From Adiantum capillus-veneris (Eukaryota; Streptophyta; Polypodiopsida; Polypodiales; Pteridaceae), in assembly GCA_014529385.2 (NCBI GenBank), contig CM043951.1, forward strand, positions 107,163,384-107,227,383: a DNA stretch of 64,000 bases. Direction: 5' to 3'. The notes beneath the pieces are model-generated. The model did no database searches and was not told where the DNA came from. It saw only the letters and a program-made list of their open reading frames with translations. Numbering within the stretch: position 1 is the stretch's first letter; every line of letters starts with the position of its first letter. Positions 24,541 to 35,365 of the stretch are shown here, piece by piece. A program made the translations under genes and the position numbers.

Positions 24541-26170
24541 TGTCATAAAATATAATATCTGACTTTACCAAATAATTTTCTCGTATTAAATTGATCACTG
24601 AATATGGAAAGATAAAAGGGGAACAAGAGTTAGGATATTTATATGTGCTTCTATACCTATCTCAACAGGAAACAAAAAGGAGAAATGGTTACATCTGAAT
24701 AGGGGTCCAAAAGGAGACGGTCTACCAAAGAGCAATGTGCAATAAGTGCTTCTAGATTTACCTCAGCAAGGGACCAAGAGGAGAGATGGTTACATCTCAA
24801 AAGGGGTCCAAACAACGGAGGTAGTCTATCAAAGAGCAACGTGCATCTAATGGAGCTTAAAAGACCTTAGAGTTAGCTTCATTAAAGACCTCCAAAATTT
24901 AGTGTTAAAAGGTCCTTTGACCTTACGCAAGGTAGGGCTAACCTCGAGGTGGGAATCCTACCCAAGCATGAGATGCTAAGATGCTTAAAGTGGTTGTGGG
25001 AACCATACACAAAGCTTGAGGTGATTTTTTATTCTTAAATAACTAAGGTTTTTGAAATGTTAAATTCAAAGATAAATTCTCAAGAGGCATGAACGTACAT
25101 GCTTGATTGACTAAGGTTTGAAGTATTCAAGTCAAAACAAATGACTTAAGAAGCATAAAAGACATATGCTTGCTTGATTGACTAAGTCCTTGAAGTGTTC
25201 CATTCAACCAAATGACTTAATAAGCATAAAACACACGTGTTCAAATGATCCTCGACATGTGGCCCTCATGATGTGTTTGAATGCTATTGGATAGGGTTTA
25301 AAGAGGTACAATGAGAATTTAGATACATAAAAATAAATAATTAAGTTCTTACTCTCAAAGAGGAAAAAGAGGACACGTGTCCAAATGAAATCATAAAATA
25401 ATACGAGAGAGAGAGAGAGGGAGAGGAAGGTGTGGACCAAGCATGAGAGGGAGGTATACTCTCTCTCACACACACACACACATTCTCTCATTGTGTGGAG
25501 TGCAAAATGCAAGAGCTCCATCTCGTTCTCCAAGTTTGTTGAGAAGTGGAGAGCCTACACCGACGATCTTGGCTATGGAATGTAAATCCAACCAAGAACC
25601 ATGCTTCAATGCTTAAGCTTGCCATCTTCTTCATCTTCATTACTATGCTACTATGCTATGCTAAGCAAGAAGAGTGATGATAGGGAGTATTTCTTTCTCC
25701 TATGGAATGTTTCTTTTTCCTCTTCCCTACTCTCATTCCCCGCTAGCTCTCTCCACCTTCGAAGGTGTTTGAGGCCTTGGGTTTGAGGCTTGGGATAGTT
25801 AATGCTTTTTGCAAAGAAATTTTAAGCTCGTGATGCATGAAGCTTTCCATCTTCATAGCATCACCAAGGTCACAAGGAACACAAAGATTGTATTGTAACA
25901 AAGTCTCTCTTGATGGGAGAATCTATAATACAAACGTCTTTTGGAGGGGGGACCGGCTCCAAGTAAATCCGGTCCTCAACTATTGTCATGTTCTCTAATA
26001 CTCTCTCTCTTGCAAAATTATTGTTTATGCAAAGTTAATTAAGTACTATGTTCATGTTGCTATGATCAATTAAGTCCACCCTCTATGTTCTCAAAGTAAT
26101 CTCACAAAAATGCTCACTCTAATTCTCTTAATTCCGCTATTCTCAAAGTTCATAGGCCATTTCCATTACA
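24541..26170 (+). repeat. 3' LTR of gypsy chromovirus 1 (1630 bp)
   Basis: Starts TGTCATAAAATA and ends TTCCATTACA, followed by the target duplication TGTAC. It is collinear with the 5' LTR. A short purine tract (CAAGAGAAACG) just before it is the probable polypurine primer. Confidence 0.95.
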
Positions 26171-26569
26171 TGTACTCTATATAGTACATAGTTATTACAA
26201 TAGATAGCTAATTTTTCAATAGTATGTTAGTACAAAATATACTAAGCTATAATTTCTAAAAAAAGAATTAATAAAAGAATTATAAGGCTATGGATAAAAG
26301 ATCATAATAATTTAGCAGTAGAGAGAGGTGGTTTGTACTCCCCTGCTACCTCAGATACTTTTGTATCCGTTTGAAAATATGCAACGGTAATATCCGTGGT
26401 AATAAAAACGCAATAATATATGCGATAATATCTGACGCCTAAAAAAGAAGGGACATAGTATACCGCATATTTGTGGCATACTTTGCTCATTTTCTCCTCC
26501 ACCATCGCACCTAAATCCCCTCTCTCCCTCCCTATTCTACCTCCCCCAATCTCTATCTCTCTACCTCGC

Positions 26570-26615
<46 letters not shown>

Positions 26616-26679
26616 TTCGGACCGCTTGCAAAGGCGTTTTCGGAAAGGGGGTTTTTTCACTATCTACACACACATGCAT

Positions 26680-26714
<35 letters not shown>

Positions 26715-27239
26715 GATTAAAACAATAGGAGATAACATAAGTGCACATACCTCTTCCATTTGTCCTATGGTTGAATAGGGATTGAGTTTATGAATGTTGT
26801 GTAGAGTAGAGTATTCGATCTCCTCGTGATCGTTGTAAAATTTGAAAAATTCTTGCTTTGTTTGCAAGTGGAAGTTAGAGTAGATTAAGTTTGTTTGTGA
26901 TTAGAATAGAAAATAAAATTAAACAAAAGAAATATTAGAGTAGAAACAAGAATATAGTAAAAAGAAAAGTAGAGGGAGAGGGAGGAAAAGAGAGATAGAG
27001 AGGGAGAGATAGAAAGGAAGATAGGTAGAGATAGAAAGAAAGAGAGAGAGAAATAGGAGTACAAAATATCCTATTGCTCTCTCTTTACTCTATTGCTCTC
27101 TCTTTACTCTATTGCTCTCGTCTTACATCTCTCTACGTCTCTATAAAGAGTGTAGAGATAGATAGTTAGTGATTAGAGCTTAAAGTTCTTTATTATCTAC
27201 CTAATAAGAGATGCACTCCTTTAATCTATGAAAGGTTGG
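26171..27239. other. Microsatellite-rich spacer, no gene
   Basis: Contains (TC)n at 26572-26613, (CA)n at 26676-26711, a GA-rich patch at about 26960-27060 and three 20-bp repeats of a CTATTGCTCTCTC type at about 27070-27120. A patch at 26365-26440 (CGGTAATATCCGTGGTAATA) resembles 36865-36895. Confidence 0.6.
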
Positions 27240-27540
27240 AGTTGTTCATTGCAATAAGGTAAGTGAGACTGGGATTTATTATTTCAGTTGGCATGCATGT
27301 TTACAGGGTTTGAGGGACACCATTGAGAACTATGTGTCTTAATAATGGAGTCTTTTTGGACTTGCCTAAGGCTTAACCATTATTGAGCTATTAGCAAGCT
27401 CGATAGGAACCAGTGCCAAGTAAGATTGTTAAAGCCACTCCACTACTCTTTCCAATAAACAATATCATAAACCACGGGTGTAGTTACTTGAGTGCATTTT
27501 TCTGAAGACTAAGAGAAGTAGTAATTGAAGCTTTAATCTC
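27240..27540 (+). repeat. Orphan gypsy leader fragment related to chromovirus 1
   Basis: Aligns collinearly with 19390-19665, the untranslated leader of gypsy 1. Shared blocks include GGGATYTATTAT, TTAATAATGG-GTC, CATTATTGAGC and, at the 3' end, GACTAAGAGAAGTAGTAA versus GGCTAAGAGGAGTAGCAA. No PBS, LTR or gag accompanies it, so it is a relic of a related but older element. Confidence 0.8.
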
Positions 27541-28149
27541 TATCTATCTCTACCCTCTCTATACATTAGAGAGAGAGAGAGAGAAAATATATAAATATAG
27601 GGAGAGATATAAAGGGGTAGATAAATACGTATCTTTAGGTTTAGGTATACATATGTTTAGGTGTAAAGAGAGGATTGGATGTACGCATGTAGTAGTGGTA
27701 TGCATATTAGATATGGTGCTAGGTATTGATACTTATCAACCTGTAATGTAGATGCTAGATGAGAGACCATCCGATGGGGAGCAACCATTGCATTCTTCTT
27801 TTGGTTGGTTCACGTCCCAGATGGGCTTTCATCTAGGGTGGACATCACCTCCAGTGGACCCGAGTGTTGATGCGGTAAGTCCAAGCAAAGAATTAAGATT
27901 ATCTGTAGCTAGTTTTTTGTGAGCATGAGTGTAGGTTCTCTTTGTAATTTGCAAGCATGGCGCTCCTACACCTATGGAGGTGCCAGTCCATCTACCCAGG
28001 TTCCTCCATCGGTGGTAGATCCAGACCTCCATTGGGCACTCTCTTTACGAGACAAGCACCTCCATTCCAACCACTTTTCAAAACATACAAAGAATCCATT
28101 ATGTTAGAATTTAAAAGTACAAATAGACGTAACTATCAAACCTAAAGAG
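27541..28149. other. No gene recognised
   Basis: A GA-rich patch at about 27560-27610, then sequence that may be the degraded 3' part of the transposase reading down from 28715 on the minus strand (an exon-like frame at about 27835-28030). Not convincing enough to call. Confidence 0.4.
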
Positions 28150-28860
28150 CAATGCAAAAACACTTACAAAATCGGCCTCAAATGATGCCCACCCACCGCT
28201 CCCCAAGTGGTGCAAGCTTCCCTGCCTCTACTCGCGCTTTGGCTGCCTCCTTTTGTTGCTTCCACTTGTCAGGATTCTCGCTGTGCTGCTCTCTTCACAT
28301 TCTTCCAATCTTCTTTGGCCAGCCAATCTGGTCTGTTCCACCCATGCTTTATTGCTTTTTGTACTTCAGAACGCTTGTGCTTGCAGTATTCGCGCATTCA
28401 AACCTTCATCAGGTCTTCATTGAAGTGCTCATCCCGACTTGACACGAAAAACTCGTCATGCAACATGCTGATGACTCTGTCTTTTAATTCACTTGGCGCT
28501 TCACTCCAGGTGTTTAGTATGTAGTGTCTAAACACCTGAGAGCAAAGACCGCGCATGCACGGGATCACCTTCTTGCCCTCGTCATCCAAGATGATGCTGT
28601 CGTTGATGTCGATCGAGTACGGCAAGCCCTCTCGCCTATGACACGTGAACCTGGGTGTCTTGGCAGAGGTCTCTAGCGGCATCTTGATGGGGGTATGGAC
28701 GTCAGGTGTCTCCACGGTAGTCTAGGCTCCAAAGCGAGGAGTGTCGATTGGGTGACTCTTGGAGGAGTAGCTAGTGGTGTGTAGCCAGGAACGGCCGATA
28801 GCCGTGCAAAACCTGGCGTAGATGGCGATGTCGTGGCTGGTGTGGGGGCGGGCAAAGAAG
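28150..28860 (-). pseudogene. CACTA-2: Ptta/En/Spm-type (Transposase_24) protein
   Basis: The upstream part is Pro/Ser/Thr-rich. It is followed by RFTCHRREGLPYSIDINDSI, IPCMRGLCSQVFRHYILNTW, SEAPSELKDRVISMLHDEFF and then EVQKAIKHGWNRPDWLAKED, with a frame change into NPDKWKQQKEAAKAR. The order (W...P...K..I...L...F, then basic helix and ...K....R) fits the plant transposase family PF03004, a small DNA-binding partner (TNPA-like) in CACTA elements. An apparent donor (TTTGTAAGTG) lies at about 28165. Broken by at least one frameshift and a premature stop. Confidence 0.72.
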
Positions 28861-29239
28861 GGGAAGGTAAGGAGCCTTGTCAAACATGAGGTGGTGTCGA
28901 GGCATCAGCGGCGGCATCCCCACAGCAACCGCCGTCGTCACCACTAGAGCGTCGGTGCCTAGACGAGTGTGAAGATCGTATCATCGACACCGAAGCTTCG
29001 GAGCACGCTGAATGCTATGAAACTGAGGGAGACGTTGAAGGAGTGGAACGATGTGATGGTGCTCTAGAGCGATGACGGTCCTCGTACCAGCTCCTCTGCT
29101 GGGGTGACAAAGAAGAAAGAAACTCATCATCATCCATACCGACATTAAACACACTAACATTTAATCTTAATATTAAATGGAGAAGAAAACATGGACAAAT
29201 TATAATCTATACTATAGATAATAGGGAGAGGGATTCATG

Positions 29240-29286
<47 letters not shown>

Positions 29287-29399
29287 CATAAAGGGGGAGG
29301 GATTCCTGTGTATAGAGATTCCTATGAAGTTCTTGTGAATTTGTCTCCTGTGTGCATTCTGCGTATCTTGTAAAAGGATGAAACTCGTACTCCGATGGA
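28861..29399. other. Spacer inside CACTA element 2 with a (GA)n tract
   Basis: A G/C-rich part at 28900-29100 with no clear frame, then (GA)n at 29241-29281. A minus-strand coding frame with Ser/Glu bias may be the N-terminal part of the Transposase_24 gene. Confidence 0.4.
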
Positions 29400-29534
29400 G
29401 AGTGAGCTGCAATCACGAAAGAGGTGATCCGTCCCTGCTCATAGATGATGCTCATCCCTCCACTAGATCTAGTGGAGGGACGAGCAACATCTATGAGCAG
29501 AGACGGATCACCTCCTTCGAGATTGCTCACTCAG
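29400..29534 (+). repeat. Long fold-back with a perfect central palindrome
   Basis: 29400-29467 pairs with 29468-29534 around CCACTAGATCTAGTGG, with no loop. The arms share long blocks such as GAGGTGATCCGTC and CTGCTCATAGATG and differ at about a dozen positions or small gaps. Weaker pairing continues to about 29385 and 29550. It sits between the two transposase genes of element 2. MITE or small-RNA precursor are both possible. Confidence 0.88.
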
Positions 29535-29728
29535 TCTCTATCGCACTCTGAGCGCAGTGCTGCGTCGGCGTATCAGACTTTCACGACACATCGAGGAGTG
29601 TCCCTGCTTGTGAGAACATACCTGGAGCATACTTGGAGTGGTAGCAATGATGATTAAACACAATTTAAATTTCTCAAGTATAGCATATAGACAGGAATGG
29701 ACAAAAAGCCACATGAATACAATATATA

Positions 29729-30476
29729 TTATAAAACGGAGCAAAATTGTTTAAATACAATGTTTATGGCTTTAAGAGGTCTCTCTCTCTCATCCTCGCA
29801 TAGCTCAGCATAACTCCCTATGTCTATATAGAATCCTCCATTTAGGCAAATGTCCACCGTTTCATTTTGTAGATCCTCTGCATGCACCCCATAGAGAGTA
29901 GCAGCTTGATCCTCGTCTGGTACCACCTCACGGCTTCTGACTGAGCATCTTCTTTGATCTCCTCCATTGATTCCGCTATGATTGGCACACGATAGCCCTC
30001 ATATGTTCGTGCACTACGAGGGGCTACCTCTATGACGTACCACCAGTTTGATGTAGACTTTGTAGGATTAAATATCACCTGCCAGAGCCACATAACTTAC
30101 ATGAGAGCTTCCAAGCACATAACTTCTAAAATTGGATGTTAACTATTTACAGACTTACTTGTTCAGAATGCTCGGGTAGTACAAAAGTGTCTCTTAGGTC
30201 GGTCCATTTTTTAGTTGAATCCACCTCAAGGAAACCAGACTCTTCTCTGTACACAGTAGCGTTGCGACCCTCCATGTTTATCTTGAACCATTGCACGTCG
30301 AACAAGTCGACAAAGAATCGTCTATAATTGATCCTCAAAATCTCTTGTAGCGTGCCAAAGTAAGTGAGTTCCGCCACCACAGGATCTGCATCAGAGGACC
30401 GTCGTCGACTAGACTGTTCAAATTTTGCCATGATTCCACAATCTTGAGTAAAACGCTTTTTGTCAATCCGTTCCAC
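29729..30476 (-). pseudogene. CACTA-2: DUF4216 region and C-terminal tail
   Basis: Reads DCGIMAKFEQS, ELTYFGTLQEILRINYRRFF, LFDVQWFKINMEGRN, VLPEHSEQV, an intron, then QVIFNPTKSTSNWWYVIEVA and a short acidic end (YAELCEDERERPLKA). This matches the DUF4216 pattern and parallels 13450-14312 of element 1. Frame is lost between pieces. Confidence 0.82.
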
Positions 30477-30638
30477 CCTAAAATGTCGACATTTACACCA
30501 GGCAATTGTGTATAACTTATACTACAACCAACAAAGATTAAGAGTGGCCGTTCAAACATCTAGAAAGTTGCTAGTCGTACATTGCAAACTTACCTTGGTC
30601 GTGCAACCCCGAGAGTACTCCCACTCCTCCTCTGTCAC

Positions 30639-30950
30639 TTATTCACCGCACTGTTGTGCGCTTTTCAATTGGTTGTGCAACCATCTTAAGCTCATGAATG
30701 TTGGTAGGCTCTCCAGACCCGCCAGATAATGCATCGGTGGTCGTCTTCCCCGTCTCCACTCGATTCGTGCCCTTTGTCGCTCTTGCTTTGCATCCTCGTA
30801 TTGTGAAATCCACTTTTGCATCACTGGGTTGTGAAGCATGCAAAATCGGTTAAATTTAGCCTCTAGATCTTCCGTCATCTTCTTCTCAACACCTAGATTG
30901 CATATGACAATCCTAGATATGCACTCATCATCTATGATTTTCCATAGCAT
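30639..30950 (-). pseudogene. CACTA-2: linker between DUF4218 and DUF4216
   Basis: An open frame reading EDLEAKFNRFCMLHNPVMQK and WISQYEDAKQERQRAR. It is the equivalent of 14382-14627 in element 1. No known catalytic role. Confidence 0.65.
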
Positions 30951-30963
30951 GTCCCGGGCTTTA

Positions 30964-31260
30964 TCAAATCCGTCTAGCCACTCTCCAATGTAAACTAGGG
31001 ACTATGTTGCCAGCCAAACCTTCTGCCATGCTACCCTCCGGACGTGGCGTCTGATGCGCATACCCCTTGAGCATTTTCATAAAACGTTTTAAAAAGAACA
31101 TCCATCTAGAATGTATTGTGCCAGCTATTTCCACCTCATCAACTATGTGAACAAGAAGATGCACCTGAATGGTTAGCATGGTAGTAGGGAATTGTTTCTC
31201 AAACATGCACACAACCTCCGCAGCGTTTAGTTTTGGCGAATGGTATGGAGTCTACATTGA
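30964..31260 (-). pseudogene. CACTA-2: DUF4218 region
   Basis: The frame reads FEKQFPTTMLTIQVHLLVHI, VDEVEIAGTIHSRWMFFLKR and MKMLKGYAHQTPRPEGSMAE. It is a clean match to the DUF4218 pattern. This piece is uninterrupted for about 80 residues and is the best preserved part of the element. Confidence 0.88.
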
Positions 31261-31469
31261 TCTCCTTTTGTGAGATTTATTGCACCAACTTCGCAAGTTT
31301 GTAGATTGTGTTACCGGACGTTAGGAGACAAACATCCCTCAATGGCCACCCGTAAAATAAACTACAAAACACGTCTAGCAATGATATTAAAGTTCACACA
31401 CGAATTTTTTACACAATTCTCACTATGATATATTCCACTTCAAACATACCTGACACATTTAATGCCAGT

Positions 31470-32074
31470 CGTGTGACTTCAAACCGGTAAGCTTCCCTTC
31501 TTTAGTGAAACACGTTCGGAGTGAGTGCATTATGCCCGTGGGGGTCTGCACAGATCAAATGGTCTCTTTTGCTTTGCGTTCTTGGGCTCCTGTCAAAATC
31601 CATGGTGCTTTAGGGAGTTTTATTGATCCATTGGATGCTATCTGTGGCAGCCAATATTTCTCCATACGATCACACTTTTCTAAGGTCAACCCTGGCTCCA
31701 AAAGTATCTTTCTTGCCGGTCAGATGGTCCCACAGCAGATTACCCACATTCTTGAATATGTGCATTGGATCGAGCAAGTGATTGATCATGAGCCTGGGCC
31801 GATATGGTAACTCGTACCATAGAAAGAGTCTCTTCATCCCTGGGGGAAAACCGTCATCACACATCTCCTTCTGCTCTAACCATGCTTGTGCAGATATCCT
31901 CAGTGGATCTCTTCCCAAAAAGCCATCGTGCAACTCATGATTCTCTGGAAGATACGCTTGATGACCTTCGTAGATTTGCTTCTTCAATGAGGGCGCCCGA
32001 TGTGCATTAATTCTAGGCCCACATGTGACACATGCTTTGTATCCGCTTGTTTGAAGCCTTGTATGTATACACAT
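31470..32074 (-). pseudogene. CACTA-2: C-terminal part of the tnp2 core
   Basis: Reads KKQIYEGHQAYLPENHELH, LFLWYELPYRPRLMINHLLD, PMHIFKNVGNLLWDHLTGKK, DTFGARVDL, then SLPKAPWILT-like and LTGLKSHDWH-like text in shifted frames near 31480-31640. It parallels 15197-15859. Confidence 0.83.
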
Positions 32075-32304
32075 GACAATATATAAGCTTAAGAAAAACC
32101 AAGATTTACGGTGTTTGAGTTTGAGTGTAAATCACTTGAGCATTCTGTTAGTCCGGGATAGTCATGCATGGTCCACATTAGAATGCCTTTGATCAAAGCA
32201 TTCCATCAACCTCTGTGTTGGTTCTATCCACCACTTCTATGCCAATCCACAATTGTTGTAGCTCTTCCACTAGTGGACGAAGATACACATCCATATTCTT
32301 CACT

Positions 32305-32793
32305 TTATACCGCCTCGGCACAATCAAGCTTAGCCAGGTGCCCCTTCTTGGTAGTCAACCACAGAGGAATGTTGTAGTTGACGATGACAACGGGCCATAC
32401 ACTGTAAGATGTTGATCTCTGATCAAATGGATTTACGCCATCCATAGCCAGGCCTATGTGCAAATTTCGAGCTTCCCTAGCAAAATCCGACCATGTATCG
32501 TCTATATGTTTCCATGCTGCGCAATCTGCAGGAATCCGTAACACACCATCCAAAGATCTATTCTCCTCGTGCCATGATGCTAGGGCGGCCATGGACTTAC
32601 ATTCGAAGAAATGCTTGATGCAAGGAAGCAGAGGAAACTGTCGCAAAACCTTTTCTGGAATTTTTGTTCCGTGGAGATCTACTCGATATCTCTCAAAATC
32701 ACATTTCGGACATTTCTCCATGTCTATGTATTCCCCCCTGAAAAGAATGCAATCGTTAGGACAAGCGTGAATCGAATTGTAATCCATCCCCAA
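32305..32793 (-). pseudogene. CACTA-2: N-terminal part of the tnp2 core
   Basis: A 162-residue open frame: MGMDYNSIHACPNDCILFRG, CPKCDFERYRVD, IPEKVLRQFPLLPCIKHFFE, WHEENRSLDGVLRIPAD, HIGLAMDGVNPFDQRS, VVIVNYNIPLWLTTKKGH. These are textbook tnp2 (PF02992) motifs. The 15907-16634 exon of element 1 is its paralogue; here the junction that is frameshifted in element 1 is intact. Confidence 0.9.
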
Positions 32794-32966
32794 GTTTCAC
32801 AAGATCTTTCTTGCTTCCTCTATGGAATCTGGCATCACATTATCGGTTGGCACTTGCGCTCTTTGAGAAATCTACACAAAAAAAACCCGCAGTACACTTG
32901 TGTAAGTAATCTATCATATCATTATACATCTAGAGTTTTTTATTGAAGTAAACACATTGTAATAGA

Positions 32967-33500
32967 TCACCTGAAAAGTGTTGTGACGCTAGTGTCACTC
33001 CATCCAAACTTTACCTGCATGTTGAGAAGAACCAAGAGCGCCTTCAATCTAGACACACATGCTCCATCATACAATGCCGTATCGGCTTCACTTTTCATAT
33101 CATCATAGATAAGCCTTTCTGAATCCATGATCGTCTCGATCATTTCATCGATCTCGAGCTCAAACATTGCCTCATTGGGAATGTGGTCTGCATGATCATC
33201 CTTCGAGCTGTCAGAGGTTACATCTTGTGGCCTCACGTATGCTTCTTAACCAAAGCGCCTGTGAACACGTCTATTGGGTTGCAAGATTACTGCATGTTGG
33301 CCAGCATCAGAGTCTGACGAGTTATAATTGGCAACAACTTGATCTATAATAGATGGATCAAACTCGCCAAATTCGCGAACGTGCTACAAAGAAACGCGTC
33401 TTGTCCATCGCACAACATGCTTGCATTGATTACAAGGACATAAGATCCTTGTTGAGAGATAGGTGTTCGGTTGGACGGTCCCACATCCTCGTCACTACTC
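32967..33500 (-). pseudogene. CACTA-2: N-terminal region of the transposase
   Basis: Reads SSKDDHADHIPNEAMFELEI, DEMIETIMDSERLIYDDMKS, LYDGACVSRLKALLVLLNM and VKFGWSDTSVTTLF, then a likely intron. Upstream (to about 33500) MSSDEDVGPSN may be the start. Equivalent to 16727-17285. Confidence 0.7.
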
Positions 33501-33565
33501 ATAATGAATGTAAAAACCTTATAACTTGGACATAAATTTAATCTTTTGTGGCATCCTCCGTCTTG

Positions 33566-33567
<2 letters not shown>

Positions 33568-33658
<91 letters not shown>
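33568..33658 (+). repeat. (CT)n microsatellite
   Basis: CT run of about 90 bases with one CCCT interruption. Confidence 0.96.
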
Positions 33659-33661
<3 letters not shown>

Positions 33662-34049
33662 CACACTATAAACTACCTCACATTCTCTAGTTATGTATGA
33701 TCCCCGCACACTTCGGTCTAGAGGTACACGGAGATCAGAACCACCAGGTTATAATCTCATCTTTATTGGTCAATGCCTATATTTGTGGGTACAAGAAATC
33801 TACACACCCATGTCAACATGATAGTGCATGTAGTGGACAAAACCCCTTTGCCTCTTCTCTAGCTGTAGAAATTCACATCATCTTAACATCTCTTCACAGT
33901 AGATCCTTGTTCGAGGGATTACTTCGCACATTACATGTTGGCCTCCAATCTGAGTATCATGCCTTTGAAAGTTTTCCAACTTAAGGCCACATCCAAAGAG
34001 AGGAAGAGAGGGATCACCGTTTGCCTAACTTTAATTTTTTCGTAATCCC
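33659..34049. other. No gene recognised
   Basis: Unique-looking sequence with one short plus-strand open frame of no recognisable family. Confidence 0.5.
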
Positions 34050-34765
34050 GAAGATAGACTTTAATATAAAAACTAAATCCAAAATCTAATCTTAAATCTA
34101 ACTTAATTGAACATATGGTGATTCTGAGCTAATTGAACATGGTTAGTGGGTGAGTTAATAGGTGTCAGATTTTGATGGGAATATACATATTGTTGTGTAA
34201 CTAGTGTTTGCTCTTTGGGCAAAGCCTTCATTGACATGTCCTAAAATCTAATCTAATTTTAAATCTAACATAAATCTAAATCTAATCTAATCGATCTTAA
34301 ACTCAACATAAACCTAAATCTAATCTAATTTTAAATCTAACCTAAACCTAAATGTAATCTAACCTAAATCTAAATCAATCTAATCTAATCTTAAACTCAA
34401 CATAAACCTAAATCTAATCCAATTAATCTTAAATCTTAAACCTAAATGTAATCTAACTTAAATCTAATCTAGCTAATCTCAAATCTTGTCCTAATTTTAA
34501 ATCTAACGTAAATCTAAATCTAACATAATCTTAAACTCAACATAAACATAAATCTAACCTAAACCTAAATGTAATCTAACCTAATCTTAAATCTAATTTA
34601 AATCTTAACGTAATCTTTAATCTAACCTAATTTTAGATTTAACATAAATTTTAAATATAAGTTAAATGTAATCTAACTTAATCTTAGATCTTAATCTAAC
34701 TTAATTTTAATTAAATGTAATTTAAAATCTAACCTAACTTTAAATTTTAATATAGCATTTCATTT
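34050..34765 (+). repeat. Degenerate TCTAA/CCTAAA-rich tandem repeat
   Basis: About 700 bp built almost entirely from variants of AAATCTAATCT, TTAAATCTAAC and AACCTAAACCTAAATG. No fixed period can be read by eye. The CCTAAA hexamers recall, but are not, the plant telomere unit CCCTAAA. Confidence 0.85.
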
Positions 34766-34778
34766 CATATTTTCTCTA

Positions 34779-34781
<3 letters not shown>

Positions 34782-34812
<31 letters not shown>

Positions 34813-34900
34813 ATTTTTTTCCCTCTCTCAATGTGTGTGTGTATGCATTCTTTGTTTATGCATGTGTATGTGCGTGTATGTGTTTTTTGTTTATGCATGT

Positions 34901-34947
<47 letters not shown>

Positions 34948-34960
34948 GACACAATGTGTA

Positions 34961-34999
<39 letters not shown>

Positions 35000-35073
35000 A
35001 GGAGAGAGAGAAAGAGGGGAAGGGAACATGAGAGAGAGGAAAGGGAAGGAGCATACCTGGATCTCCTTCCTCT

Positions 35074-35104
<31 letters not shown>

Positions 35105-35148
35105 GGGGGGGGGGGGGGGAGGGGGGGAGAGAGAGAGAGAGAGAGAGA
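34782..35148 (+). repeat. Cluster of (TC)n, (GT)n, (GA)n and G-run microsatellites
   Basis: (TC)n at 34782-34812 and 34903-34944; (TG)n(AG)n at about 34960-34998; (TG)n at 35079-35103 running into a G-rich run (to about 35127) and (AG)n to 35148. Confidence 0.95.
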
Positions 35149-35214
35149 GCGGGTTTACCTCTTTTGCTTGAGCGTTAAAACTCAGATATGAGATCTGAGT
35201 TGTTGGCGCTCTCT

Positions 35215-35365
35215 GTTTATCTTTTATCCATGTCGCCGTCGTTGGGCGTCACTATGAGCATCGCTATGTAACAAAGAAAATAGTGACGCCCATAGCGACG
35301 CCGTGGATTTTCACTTTTGAGCGTCACAGTGCGAGCGTCGCTAATGTGAAGCACCTCTTGTAGTT
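35215..35365 (-). repeat. Probable CACTA-type terminus with subterminal GCGTCGC motifs
   Basis: On the minus strand the end reads ACTACAAGAGGTGCTTCACA, close to the common plant CACTA terminus CACTACAAGAAA with the first base altered. Inside it are repeated short motifs in both orientations: GGGCGTCACTAT and its exact inverse ATAGTGACGCCC, AGCGACGCC, GCGTCACAGTG and GCGTCGCTA. Such subterminal repeats bind the TNPA-type protein in En/Spm. It may be the 5' end of element 2 or of another, deleted CACTA. Confidence 0.6.

Larger units (their letters stand above)
17625..26170 (+). mobile_element. Ty3/gypsy chromovirus 1, complete length but degenerate
   Basis: An 8546-bp element with 5' LTR 17625-19304, primer-binding site directly after it, gag, protease, deleted RT, RNase H, integrase remnants and chromodomain, and 3' LTR 24541-26170. 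The 5-bp target duplication TGTAC flanks it at 17620-17624 and 26171-26175. The coding part is full of stops and frameshifts and lacks the RT catalytic core, so it is not autonomous. Confidence 0.95.
28150..33500 (-). mobile_element. Degenerate CACTA (En/Spm) element 2, two transposase genes
   Basis: Minus-strand element with a tnp2-type transposase (about 33500-29730) and, downstream of it, a Ptta/En/Spm-type (Transposase_24) gene at about 28860-28150. It has the same gene order and orientation as element 1 but is clearly diverged from it at the protein level. Multiple stops and frame changes occur. One possible terminus lies much farther right at 35215-35365; the other end was not found. 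Confidence 0.85.
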
